Shown: positions 35,171 through 44,356 of the stretch, one piece after another
Layout of the letters: the number at the start of each line of letters is the position of its first letter
Position numbering within the stretch: the stretch's first letter is position 1
The notes under the pieces: model-generated
What the model saw: only the letters and a program-made list of their open reading frames with translations
What the model was told of the DNA's origin: nothing
Database searches by the model: none
From: Akkermansia massiliensis
GTDB lineage: Bacteria > Verrucomicrobiota > Verrucomicrobiia > Verrucomicrobiales > Akkermansiaceae
DNA: 64,000 nucleotides
Direction: 5' to 3'
NCBI RefSeq assembly: GCF_023516715.1
Contig: NZ_JAMGSI010000001.1
Coordinates: forward strand, 1,240,001-1,304,000
Translations under genes and position numbers: made by a program

Positions 35171-35877
35171 CAACTATTCTTTCTACCTGATCGTACAATT
35201 CCATGCTGTATAAACCTTTGACAGCATGCGAGAAAAAAAGCTCAAGAATCAGGACGTTTCCCATGGCCGCCTCATCCAACTTCTTCTCCCCTTCTCCCGG
35301 CGCGGCGCAAAACACCCCTCATTAAAACATTACTCAACATGCTACTGGTGAACGCATTTTAAAACAACCTCCCATCCGGGCATGCCGGCATCAAAAAACC
35401 CGCGCAACCGTCCTGTCATACGTGCTGCGGGGGCACCCCGCCTCCTGCCTGAAAAAATCTTCTCCGTCCCTCTTCGGCAGGAGGCCGCCCCTCCGGCACT
35501 TCCCCTCTTTCCCGTGAACTTTATCCCTCCGCTCCTTCCGGAAAAGAATTTCTCCCGGCTCTTCACAGGAACGGCAGCCGCACGGCGGGAGAGGTACTCC
35601 GAACCATTCAGGCTGAAAATTGCCGGTGCCGATAGCCCAGGCCATAACCGTCCTCCTTCCGTGTGGCGACAGTACCTTCCGGGAAAATCCGCCTCTGCGG
35701 ACAACCGCAGCCGCCCCCTCTCCGTTCAGCCCTGCAAAGGTAAAATCAATCAACCGGAGTCCACGCCATTTCTTATCGCGGCGCCGGCATCCGTCAACGC
35801 CTTAATCCCTCCACGGGCATTTCAACGCCGTTATTTCCCGGGATCTGCGGCTCCTTTCCGTTGCTCGCCCTGAATCG
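35171..35877. other. 700-bp region without a recognisable gene
   Basis: Frames of 110-160 codons are open on both strands, but all translations are Arg/Pro/Ser/Ala-rich without domain-like patterns, so I do not call them. A pair of related C/T-rich segments (for example GAAAAAATCTTCTCC at 35450 and GAAAAGAATTTCTCCC at 35541) is the only repeated feature I noticed. The AKR and acetyltransferase promoters should lie at the two ends. A decayed gene is possible. Confidence 0.4.
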
Positions 35878-36438
35878 TCATTGCCTGATATTCCTGATAA
35901 CCCGGGCCGGAACGCCGCCTACAATCGCGTTGGCCGGAACATCCCCGGTGACGACGGCCCCGGCGGCCACGATGGCATTTTCCCCCACCGTCACGCCGGG
36001 CAAAACGGTAGCCCCGGCCCCTATCCACGCCTTCCGTCCTATCACGATGGGGCGCCCATAAACATGACGGCGCAATTCCGGTTCCTCCGCGTGATTCTCC
36101 GTAATCAGCTTCACTCCCGGACCGATCAGCACGCCGTCACCAATCGTGATTCCGCCACGGTCCATGAACGTGCAGCCGCAATTCACGAACGCGTTCCTGC
36201 CGAATCGTGTAAAACGGCCGAAATCGGTATAAAAAGGCGGCACGATCCAAGTCGTTTCATCGATCAACTCCCCCGTCAATTCGCTCATGACAGCCCGCGT
36301 CTCTGCGGCATCATGGTAGCCCGCATTCAACTCTCCGGTGATGCGGAAGGCCCTCGTGATCAACTCTTCTATGACCGGGTACTCGGGATCGTCCAGCCGT
36401 ATCAACTCTCCCCGGCGCATTCTTTCCAATATATCCAT
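35878..36438 (-). CDS. Sugar O-acetyltransferase (maltose/galactoside/NodL type)
   Basis: 186 residues. The Maa-type N-terminal helix ([20 protein letters not shown]) is followed by a left-handed beta-helix of hexapeptide repeats ([68 protein letters not shown]). His116 in ITENHAEEP is the catalytic base. It acetylates a sugar hydroxyl from acetyl-CoA, a detoxifying or tailoring reaction, in the cytoplasm. The leader before the ATG is A-rich. No operon partner is obvious. Confidence 0.93.
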   Translation of the reverse strand: MDILERMRRGELIRLDDPEYPVIEELITRAFRITGELNAGYHDAAETRAVMSELTGELIDETTWIVPPFYTDFGRFTRFGRNAFVNCGCTFMDRGGITIGDGVLIGPGVKLITENHAEEPELRRHVYGRPIVIGRKAWIGAGATVLPGVTVGENAIVAAGAVVTGDVPANAIVGGVPARVIRNIRQ

Positions 36439-36716
36439 CTGTTTTTCTTTTCAATTCTTCAAGTGACAATATCCATGGACCATTCCGCGCCCATGGAACT
36501 ACCGGGCGCCCCGGCAACGGGAAAGCGGAGAACCCTGAATAAAATCCATCCACTTACTCTTCTTGTACGCCATGGCCTTCTGCCAATGATGCAATAAAAG
36601 AGGCTCTCCCGTTCACACGGTCCCAATAAAACCTTTCCTTCCGTTCTCTAATCGTGTGCTCCGGGAACATTACCGGGAAAAAGCTTCCATGGGATACTCC
36701 CGGGCAGCACCAGGCC

Positions 36717-37781
36717 TCACTTCAGGTTTTTACTGAAAAAATCCGTCAATTTGTCAAAAGGGATCATATTCACCCGGTCGTACAGGTCCACATGCCCGGC
36801 CCTGGGCACCCGGTAAAGCTCCTTCGGCTCGGCGGCGCGCTTGTAGGCGTCTTCGCTGAACTCCCTGGAATGAGCTTCCTCCCCGGTGATGAAAAGCAGG
36901 GCGCGGGGAGAAATCGTCTCAATATCGGAAAACGGATAGAAATTCATGAACTTCACGTTGCTGGCAAGCGTCGGATGCGTGGTAAGCTCCGGCGACTGTC
37001 CCTCCGGAGTAAACTCGCCGCGGGGAGTGCGGTAGAACTCAAAAAACTCCCGCTCAATGGGACTGGAATCTTCGCGAAGTTCATGCACAGTCCCGCCGGT
37101 ATACTTGACGGGTCCGCCGGAAAACTCCACATACCGCTGCTCCGCCGCTTCCGCCAGAATCTTCTTTCTCTGACCGGGTGTCTGCGAATTCCGGAGACCG
37201 TTCCGGCTGGCAGCTCCCATGTCGTACATGCTGACGGTCGCAATGGCCTTCAGGCGGGGATCAATCTTGGCGGCGCTGATGGCAAAACTGCCGCTACCGC
37301 ATATCCCGATCACGCCGATGCGGTCCCGGTCCACAAAAGGCCGCGTGCCCAAATAATCCGCGGCCGCGCTGAACGCCTCCGCATACATATCCGGAGAAAC
37401 GGAATTCCTGGGTTCTCCGTCGCTCCCGCCCCAGAACGGTAAATCCAGGGCCAGTGTCACAAATCCCCGTTCCGCCATCTTCGCGGCGTACAGGTTCGCG
37501 CTCTGCTCCTTCACCGCTCCCATGGGATGGCCCACGATAATGGCGGGGCACCTGGCCTCCTTATCCATGTCCTTGGGCAGGAACAGGTTCCCGGCCACCT
37601 TCATGCGATACTGGTTATTGAACTTAACCTCCTGCTGGGAGACCCGGCCGCTCTTGTAAAAATTGTCCGCGTCCGAGGGCTTGTCCGCCGGAGAAGCCAT
37701 GCTGCCGGACACGGCAAAAGCGCCCAGCGCGGTTGCCGCCAGAATTCCGGCGTTACGGGTGATGATAAATTTCGTATTCAT
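36717..37781 (-). CDS. Secreted alpha/beta hydrolase (YcjY/dienelactone-hydrolase-like)
   Basis: 354 residues with a signal peptide (ILAATALGAFAVSGSMASPA, cleavage about residue 29). The fold is visible in the oxyanion loop VGHPMGAVKEQSANLYA, in LALDLPFWGGSDGEPRNS, in the nucleophile elbow GICGSGSF (Cys161 or Ser163), and in His near the end (RAGHVDLYDR). A paralogue is cut by the left window edge (1-483). The gene diverges from an AraC regulator, which probably controls it. Family certain, substrate unknown. Confidence 0.88.
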   Translation of the reverse strand: MNTKFIITRNAGILAATALGAFAVSGSMASPADKPSDADNFYKSGRVSQQEVKFNNQYRMKVAGNLFLPKDMDKEARCPAIIVGHPMGAVKEQSANLYAAKMAERGFVTLALDLPFWGGSDGEPRNSVSPDMYAEAFSAAADYLGTRPFVDRDRIGVIGICGSGSFAISAAKIDPRLKAIATVSMYDMGAASRNGLRNSQTPGQRKKILAEAAEQRYVEFSGGPVKYTGGTVHELREDSSPIEREFFEFYRTPRGEFTPEGQSPELTTHPTLASNVKFMNFYPFSDIETISPRALLFITGEEAHSREFSEDAYKRAAEPKELYRVPRAGHVDLYDRVNMIPFDKLTDFFSKNLK

Positions 37782-37823
37782 TGGTTGTTCTTTCCTGTTT
37801 TATTGTTCCGGCGTTCCCACCGG

Positions 37824-37940
37824 ACCCTGCCAATATTAACAGGCAGAGGAAAAAACAGGTAGCCCGGTCCTCCTGCATTATTGCCTGATCCTGCAAAATG
37901 AAACAAAATGAAGTTGCTCCCGCACCCTGCCTTGAATAAC
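37824..37940. promoter_or_regulatory. Direct repeats between hydrolase and AraC regulator
   Basis: ACCCTGCC-N5-TTAAC-like motifs occur at 37824-37840 and again at 37924-37940 (ACCCTGCC and the final TAAC/ATAAC shared), exactly 100 bp apart in the same orientation. AraC-family proteins bind direct repeats, so these are candidate sites for the divergent regulator. A 12-bp palindrome CCTTCATGAAGG (37947-37958) overlaps the regulator start. Confidence 0.4.
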
Positions 37941-37951
37941 ATGAAGCCTTC

Positions 37952-38902
37952 ATGAAGGAAAAAGAAAAGGAACAGGGGGAAACGTCCGCCTCCCTGCCAA
38001 CTCCTGCTTGCCGTCAACGGAAACCGCTGCGCCTTGCCGGAATGATTGCAGGCTGGACGTATGGGAAACACCAGGTGAGCACGGCCATTCCCGGGCTGGA
38101 GCTCCACCGCTGGGAATCCCCCACGGAACCGCACAGCTATATGTTTTCCCCCCATCTTTGCCTGATCGCACAAGGAACCAAGCAGATCCTGCTGGGGGAC
38201 GAAGCCTACCTATATGATGCGCAAAGTTTTGTTGTTTCCTCCGTGGAGCTTCCCCTCGTCTCTAAAATCATGGAGGCCAGCCCGGAAAAACCTTACCTGG
38301 GATTGACGCTGGAACTGGATTTACAGGAAATCTCCCAACTGATGCTTCACGACAGCGTGGCCACGCGTCCGGAACGCCCCACAGACCGGGGCATCGGCAT
38401 CAGCAAAATGACTCCCGCCCTGCTCAATGCAGTGGAACGCCTGATGGAACTGCTGGAAACTCCCGCGGACATCCCCGTCTTCCTTCCCCTGGTGCGGCAG
38501 GAAATCTATTACCGTCTCCTGATGGACGAACAGGGAGGGCGCCTGAGACAGATCGTCGTGGCTGAAAGCCATAGCAGCCAGATAGCAAAAGCCATTGACT
38601 GGATAAAAAAGCACTTCGACCAGCCGTTGAGCATCGGGGAACTGGCAAGCCGCGCCGGCATGAGCCCGTCCAGCTTCCACCAGCACTTCCGTACCCTCAC
38701 GGCCATCAGCCCGCTTCAATTCCAGAAACGCATCCGCCTCAATGAGGCCCGCCGCCTGATGCTTGTGGAAAACATGGACGCAGGAAACGCCTCCTTCCGC
38801 GTTGGGTACGAAAGCCCTACCCAATTCAACCGGGAATACAAGCGCATGTTCGGCAACCCGCCGCGGACGGACATTAAAAGGCTGCAAACCATGCCAATCT
38901 GA
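37952..38902 (+). CDS. AraC-family transcriptional regulator (YqhC-like)
   Basis: 316 residues. The N-terminal effector part (about 30-185, with VSTAIPGLELHRWESPTEPHSYMFSPHLCLIAQGTKQILLGDEAYLYD and PVFLPLVRQEIYYRLL) matches the cupin-like AraC N-terminal domain found in YqhC. The C-terminal 100 residues carry two helix-turn-helix units (PLSIGELASRAGMSPSSFHQHFR; NASFRVGYESPTQFNREYKRMFGNPPRTDIKR). YqhC-type regulators control aldehyde reductases and hydrolases; here the likely targets are the divergent hydrolase and perhaps nearby redox genes. Confidence 0.92.
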   Translation: MKEKEKEQGETSASLPTPACRQRKPLRLAGMIAGWTYGKHQVSTAIPGLELHRWESPTEPHSYMFSPHLCLIAQGTKQILLGDEAYLYDAQSFVVSSVELPLVSKIMEASPEKPYLGLTLELDLQEISQLMLHDSVATRPERPTDRGIGISKMTPALLNAVERLMELLETPADIPVFLPLVRQEIYYRLLMDEQGGRLRQIVVAESHSSQIAKAIDWIKKHFDQPLSIGELASRAGMSPSSFHQHFRTLTAISPLQFQKRIRLNEARRLMLVENMDAGNASFRVGYESPTQFNREYKRMFGNPPRTDIKRLQTMPI

Positions 38903-39080
38903 GAGGTAAACGGAAGAGAGCCGTCATCCCGTTCCACTACGGATTCTTACCGTCCTTTCTTAAAATAACAGGGGAACAGACCAAACACCAAACGATACGG
39001 TTGCGGAAAATAAAGCTTTGATCTGCTCCTCTTTCAAGAAGCAGTGCATGAGCGGCTTGCGCCCCGCGCAGACATGTGGA

Positions 39081-42000
39081 CTTTCAATTAACGCACTCGT
39101 GAGAGTGCGACTAAAGATGCTTTCACGGATAGGGCCGCCGGAACCGTTTCAATCCACGCACTCGTGAGAGTGCGACATCACCAATTCCGGCGACGCGGAA
39201 GTGATGAAAAGTTTCAATCCACGCACTCGTGAGAGTGCGACCAGGCCATATAAGCCAGGGGACTTTCATTTTCGGTTTCAATCCACGCACTCGTGAGAGT
39301 GCGACCAGGCTATCACCCTGGCGGAATACAAGCTTATCGTTTCAATCCACGCACTCGTGAGAGTGCGACCAACGCCGGGGGCCTGCACTTCACAATTTAT
39401 CAGGTTTCAATCCACGCACTCGTGAGAGTGCGACTTCCGCAAGATGTAAAATCCTGCATTGATAACCTCGTTTCAATCCACGCACTCGTGAGAGTGCGAC
39501 ATATATGTTTCGTCGATAATGTTGCAGGTCTTGAGTTTCAATCCACGCACTCGTGAGAGTGCGACCAAAAATACCGTTAAAGAAGAAAGGCGTTCGGGGG
39601 TTTCAATCCACGCACTCGTGAGAGTGCGACATGAGGGTGCTTTACCGGGCTATCAGTGCAGAGGTTTCAATCCACGCACTCGTGAGAGTGCGACGTCCCC
39701 GGTATGATTCCCAGCGAAATTGAAGCGGTTTCAATCCACGCACTCGTGAGAGTGCGACTTAATAAAAAAAGCATAATAACAGGGGTTACAAAGTTTCAAT
39801 CCACGCACTCGTGAGAGTGCGACAGGGTTGCAAGTGCGCCTTGATGCTGATTGGACGGTTTCAATCCACGCACTCGTGAGAGTGCGACATTCAGGCAATG
39901 GAAGAAGCCAGAATCAGAAAGGTTTCAATCCACGCACTCGTGAGAGTGCGACCAATAGAAGAAATTGCAAGTTGTTCAAACATATATTGTTTCAATCCAC
40001 GCACTCGTGAGAGTGCGACTGGGGAGGACTATTTCGAGAGTGACGTAGAAGAGGTTTCAATCCACGCACTCGTGAGAGTGCGACCCTGTGGCATGACAAC
40101 CGACTCCCTGACCCTGATGTTTCAATCCACGCACTCGTGAGAGTGCGACCATGCGTCAGTCCTGGCAGGCTCAACAGCAGGCGGTTTCAATCCACGCACT
40201 CGTGAGAGTGCGACGACAAGTTTCTGAGTACCATCAACCCCTTCACGGGTTTCAATCCACGCACTCGTGAGAGTGCGACCCGCTCCAGAATCATCATCCC
40301 TCAAATGTAATACAGTTTCAATCCACGCACTCGTGAGAGTGCGACATCAAGGGCTACGGGAGCCTTGTCCTCTGCTCCGTTTCAATCCACGCACTCGTGA
40401 GAGTGCGACGCTGAAATGGAACGGCTATGTAGTCGCCTTGCACGTTTCAATCCACGCACTCGTGAGAGTGCGACGTAAATGTCAGACATCTCCTGCACGT
40501 ATCCACGGTTTCAATCCACGCACTCGTGAGAGTGCGACCGTTCAGCAAGTCGTTGCTCAGCCCCACGCTGTCGTTTCAATCCACGCACTCGTGAGAGTGC
40601 GACAGGGGATTTACCATCCTGCCGGGACCATCTACCAGTTTCAATCCACGCACTCGTGAGAGTGCGACCCCATTGGCCGGGGAAATTCCCGGGAGGTGGA
40701 AGGTTTCAATCCACGCACTCGTGAGAGTGCGACCTGATAAAAGAAGATGGCTTACAGATACATAAACGTTTCAATCCACGCACTCGTGAGAGTGCGACCT
40801 ACTTGTCCTCTAGAGTAGACCTGCAGGAAAAAGTTTCAATCCACGCACTCGTGAGAGTGCGACGGGATTGATGTTACTCCGGTCAAGGTTCCTGATTTGT
40901 TTCAATCCACGCACTCGTGAGAGTGCGACTAATTTACAGGGGCTCATAGTGGTCCCTAAAATAGTTTCAATCCACGCACTCGTGAGAGTGCGACCATAAG
41001 ACTTTGAATCACGGAGGAAGGGGAACAGTTTCAATCCACGCACTCGTGAGAGTGCGACTAAAGATTTTTGTCATACACGTTTACAAGTCATCGTTTCAAT
41101 CCACGCACTCGTGAGAGTGCGACTAGAACTTGTTAGAACCTCAACATAAATCATCATGTTTCAATCCACGCACTCGTGAGAGTGCGACCATGCTTTACCA
41201 TTCAAATAAACTGACAGAACAGGTTTCAATCCACGCACTCGTGAGAGTGCGACGAATGAGCGATGAAGAGATCGCGGCTGTTGACAAGTTTCAATCCACG
41301 CACTCGTGAGAGTGCGACTCGGGTACTTTTGCAATGCGTTGTGCACCATAAAGTTTCAATCCACGCACTCGTGAGAGTGCGACAAGACTGGTCCTTCTAC
41401 GTCAGCCGACCCATTATTGTTTCAATCCACGCACTCGTGAGAGTGCGACCATTGAGCTTGTTGATGTTTGGAGGACCAACCTGTTTCAATCCACGCACTC
41501 GTGAGAGTGCGACGCGCGGCCCTTTTTACAGCTTGGGTAGGATTTGGTTTCAATCCACGCACTCGTGAGAGTGCGACGCGTCCCAGGAAATATTCCCTCA
41601 CAAAAGATGGAGTTTCAATCCACGCACTCGTGAGAGTGCGACGATTCCCAAGCTCCATTTGGAATCTATTCTTGGTGTTTCAATCCACGCACTCGTGAGA
41701 GTGCGACACTATGAAGGATAACGATGAGGACTGAAGAATGCGTTTCAATCCACGCACTCGTGAGAGTGCGACTGCAAAATCGGAAGCACGATTCAGGCAT
41801 AACAAGTTTCAATCCACGCACTCGTGAGAGTGCGACCCCGGAGCCACATTGACATTCGTGATCCCTATGAGTTTCAATCCACGCACTCGTGAGAGTGCGA
41901 CCACGGCTAGTACCTCCTATGACTTCGTGCTGACCGTTTCAATCCACGCACTCGTGAGAGTGCGACCGCGGCTTTCCGACGTAGGTATTCCGAAGCATTT

Positions 42001-42292
42001 GTTTCAATCCACGCACTCGTGAGAGTGCGACTCAGGAGATTTATCGGGTCAATATCAATTCCGGGGTTTCAATCCACGCACTCGTGAGAGTGCGACGCGT
42101 AAGTTCTAACGTGTGTTTATCGTAAGGCATGTTTCAATCCACGCACTCGTGAGAGTGCGACCACGAAGAACGCATCCCCTTTGAAGAGGACTACATGTTT
42201 CAATCCACGCACTCGTGAGAGTGCGACACTCCTGGCGTATCCGGTTCCGGTACTCCTGCTGGTTTCAATCCACGCACTCGTGAGAGTGCGAC
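39081..42292 (-). CRISPR. CRISPR array, type I-C-like repeat, 50 repeats and 49 spacers
   Basis: The repeat is 31 bp, starting GTTTCAATCCACGC and ending GTGAGAGTGCGAC on the plus strand. Its complement starts GTCGCACTC and ends TGGATTGAAAC, the form in which type I-C crRNAs are transcribed, so the array reads on the minus strand. I count 49 identical repeats (39146 to 42292) and one degenerate copy at 39081-39111 (three changes, CTTTCAATTA at its 5' end). Spacers are 33-36 bp and none are duplicated. The degenerate copy marks the old, trailer end on the left; the leader is on the right. No cas gene occurs within the window (39 kb to the left, 21 kb to the right). Confidence 0.97.
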
Positions 42293-42470
42293 GGCCTGGA
42301 CGCCTATGGCTTGAGTATCAACAGCGCAACGGGTGTTTTGCGCCAACCTCCCATGGAGGCACACATATTCCAGGCCGTAAAAAAGAGATGATAGTTGTCA
42401 AGATTAGAACCCCAACGGATTACGTAAATCGCCGGTGTCCCGGGAATTTTCTGTGAGCTTGGGGTTGGCG
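42293..42470 (-). promoter_or_regulatory. CRISPR leader, apparently interrupted
   Basis: Read on the minus strand this region holds CGCCAACCCCAAGCTCAC, AAAATTCCCGGG and, further on, GGGAGGTTGGCGC. Type I-C leaders (from memory) carry a GCGAACC ... CCCGGG-AGGTTCGC element with these parts adjacent. Here CGCCAACC (42463-42470 complement) and GGTTGGCG (42341-42348 complement) are 114 bp apart because about 88 bp (42351-42438) separate them. An 8-bp inverted repeat GGCCTGGA/TCCAGGCC sits at 42293 and 42369. Leader assignment rests on repeat orientation. Confidence 0.55.
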
Positions 42471-42628
42471 GAAGGGAGACCGGGAGACGCGCTTTTCATG
42501 CGTTAAAAAGCCCACATCTCCGGCAACCAGGGCCTGTGCACGATGCAGGAATATCCTAGCCTGTTCCCTCTTTCCCGTCCAGAATTTTGCAGGCCCCTCC
42601 CCGGAAACCGCCTTATTCTCTTTTCCAC

Positions 42629-42670
42629 AAAAGAAAAGGCGCCCCGGGACTGCCGTGGTCCCGAAGCGCC
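42629..42670 (-). terminator. Terminator of the acyltransferase gene
   Basis: On the minus strand GGCGCTTCGGGAC pairs with GTCCCGGGGCGCC (seven-base loop), followed by TTTTCTTTT. It lies 21 bp after the stop of the gene at 42691-43845. Confidence 0.85.
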
Positions 42671-42690
42671 CTGCGGAAAATATCCGCGGT

Positions 42691-43845
42691 TTACATAATG
42701 CTTTTGCGCGTCCACCTGTTCAGGCTCAACAGCCATACCAGCGCCAGGGAGACGGCGGAGGCCAGGCAGGCCAGCAACGGTATTTTCACGGCGGCGGGGA
42801 GCCCCCCCATTCCAATGAAGTTCACGAAGTCATAGGAACACTGGACAAAGAAGAAGTGGCACAGGTACACGCCGAAGGTGAGCGCCGCCACCTTGCCCAG
42901 CACCGGGCTGGGCTTGATCCTGAGCCTGCTGACGATGGCAAAGATGGCAAAGGTCATCAGGAAGACGTTGATGCCGGAGAAGTACCAGAGTACCTCAAGC
43001 TTGGAATATTGGCCGGGGAAGTGCTTCTGCGTTTCCAGGAAGCCGAAGAACGTGACGGCAAAGCCGACCAGGAAGAGGGGAACAGTGATGGCGAGCATCT
43101 TTTTCCAGCTCCAGGCCAGCGGGTATTTGGCCAGGTAATGGGCCAGCACCATGTACCCCAGGAAGCCGGCAAAGTTATAGAACATGCCGTACGGGTTCCA
43201 GTCGCAAACGCCCAGAATGCCCATGTTGCCGTAATTGCCTTCATAGCCCAGCGCCGGGGCAAGCATCTGGAGGTAGGGGAGAGTCATGCTGAATACCCAG
43301 ATGCCCAGGAAGATTTTCACATCCTTCCTTTTGGCCTGCGTCAGCCACGCGCTCATGATGGGCATGAAGAGGTAGAGACCCACCAGCATGTATACGTACC
43401 ACAGGGGCGTGGTGTCATAGTTGAAGTTGAAGAGAAAGGTGTAAAGCTTGCCGACGGTGGCGCTCCAGGTGTAGTTGTCCATCACGATGTTGGGGCTGGC
43501 CGTATGCACGCCCGCGGCAAAGTAGCCGAAGTAGAGCAAGGGAAGCACCAGGGACCAGACGACGAGCGGAATCAGCACCCTTTTGAGGCGCTTGGAGTAA
43601 AAAGCGCCCATTTCCATGGTGACGGGAAAGAGCAGCACGCCGGAGATCATGGCGAACAGCGGCACGCACGGCCGCACCAGACTGCCCCAGAAGACGGCGG
43701 ATTTAAAGTTGAAGGTGCCGTCAAAACTGCCTACGAACGGATCGCAGCAATGGGCCACTACAACGAGAAAACAGGCCAGGATGCGCAGGAAGTCAACCCA
43801 GGCGATGTGGGTGCCGTGGGAGGTCAGTGGTTGGTTGGTGCTCAT
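42691..43845 (-). CDS. Acyltransferase 3 family membrane protein
   Basis: 384 residues, about ten TM helices. It belongs to the WecH/OatA-like acyltransferase 3 family: HIAWVDFLRILACFLVVVAHCCDPF carries the R and H motif, VFWGSLVRPCVPLFAMISGVLLFPV is the second conserved segment, and TPLWYVYMLVGLYLFMPIMSAW the third. It probably acetylates an envelope glycan. Low similarity to the acyltransferase at 12734-13921. It lies upstream of the CRISPR leader in the minus-strand sense, where cas2 would usually be found, with a terminator between. Confidence 0.9.
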   Translation of the reverse strand: MSTNQPLTSHGTHIAWVDFLRILACFLVVVAHCCDPFVGSFDGTFNFKSAVFWGSLVRPCVPLFAMISGVLLFPVTMEMGAFYSKRLKRVLIPLVVWSLVLPLLYFGYFAAGVHTASPNIVMDNYTWSATVGKLYTFLFNFNYDTTPLWYVYMLVGLYLFMPIMSAWLTQAKRKDVKIFLGIWVFSMTLPYLQMLAPALGYEGNYGNMGILGVCDWNPYGMFYNFAGFLGYMVLAHYLAKYPLAWSWKKMLAITVPLFLVGFAVTFFGFLETQKHFPGQYSKLEVLWYFSGINVFLMTFAIFAIVSRLRIKPSPVLGKVAALTFGVYLCHFFFVQCSYDFVNFIGMGGLPAAVKIPLLACLASAVSLALVWLLSLNRWTRKSIM

Positions 43846-44356
43846 GGATGTGTGGTAGGGAAAATTGCCGCATCGTCGCGGACGTTCCAGGAAATATACC
43901 CGTTTCCCGGAAACGTTCTATCACAAAATGGGGAAAAGAAACAAAAGCGCCCAGGAACAGGCCTACGAGAGCGGAAGAAAGCCCGGGAAGAAGCTAAAAA
44001 CAGCGGCAAGCCAGTCAGAAGAGGCCGTGTTTCCTGTGGATTTCAACTTTTTTGCCGCCCGAAGGGCGCAATAAACGCCGCAGGCCCTCTTCCGTGCTAC
44101 TTTAACTTTTCACCGTTTGCCGGAGGGAATTTCTTGTATCCGGCAGAGTTTATCTTTTACCCAACCGGGTAAGCCCGGTTTTCCCGCCCTTGCAAGAAAA
44201 ATCCCTCCGCAGGGCTTCGGCGGCAGTTCATCCAATGAAGGCCGCCCGGCCTTCATTCCCAGGAGGGCGTTTTCCGTTTGGACTGCGGGGGCATTTTCCT
44301 GCGCTGTCTTTATACTCATAATCACGCCGCCTGGGAGCCAGGGTTCAAGGCTCCCC
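43846..44356. other. Intergenic region with a perfect hairpin
   Basis: 510 bases downstream of putA. A perfect 10-bp stem, AATGAAGGCC against GGCCTTCATT (44234-44257, four-base loop), has no T-run on either strand, so it may be an mRNA 3'-end or processing structure. A 69-codon minus-strand frame from ATG 44319 to 44110 overlaps it; its translation has no recognisable domain and I leave it uncalled. Confidence 0.4.

Noticed and set aside
35382-35873. 163-codon plus frame and two 120-codon minus frames in the 700-bp empty region
   Set aside because: All translations are Arg/Pro/Ser/Ala-rich, mutually overlapping on opposite strands and without any recognisable motif.
39290-42456. Chain of open frames through the CRISPR array with repeated translations such as SIHALVRVR and NPRTRESAT
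   Set aside because: They arise only because the 31-bp repeat lacks stops in several frames and most spacers preserve them. They are artefacts of the array, not genes.
42390-42456. Short plus-strand frame MIVVKIRTPTDYV at the right edge of the array, considered as a cas2 fragment
   Set aside because: It is only 22 codons, in the wrong orientation for a cas2 upstream of the leader, and lacks Cas2 motifs. It lies within the presumed leader.
44110-44319. 69-codon minus frame downstream of putA starting MSIKTAQENAP
   Set aside because: It spans a perfect hairpin, has no domain or membrane segment and no ribosome site. Left as possible but unsupported.
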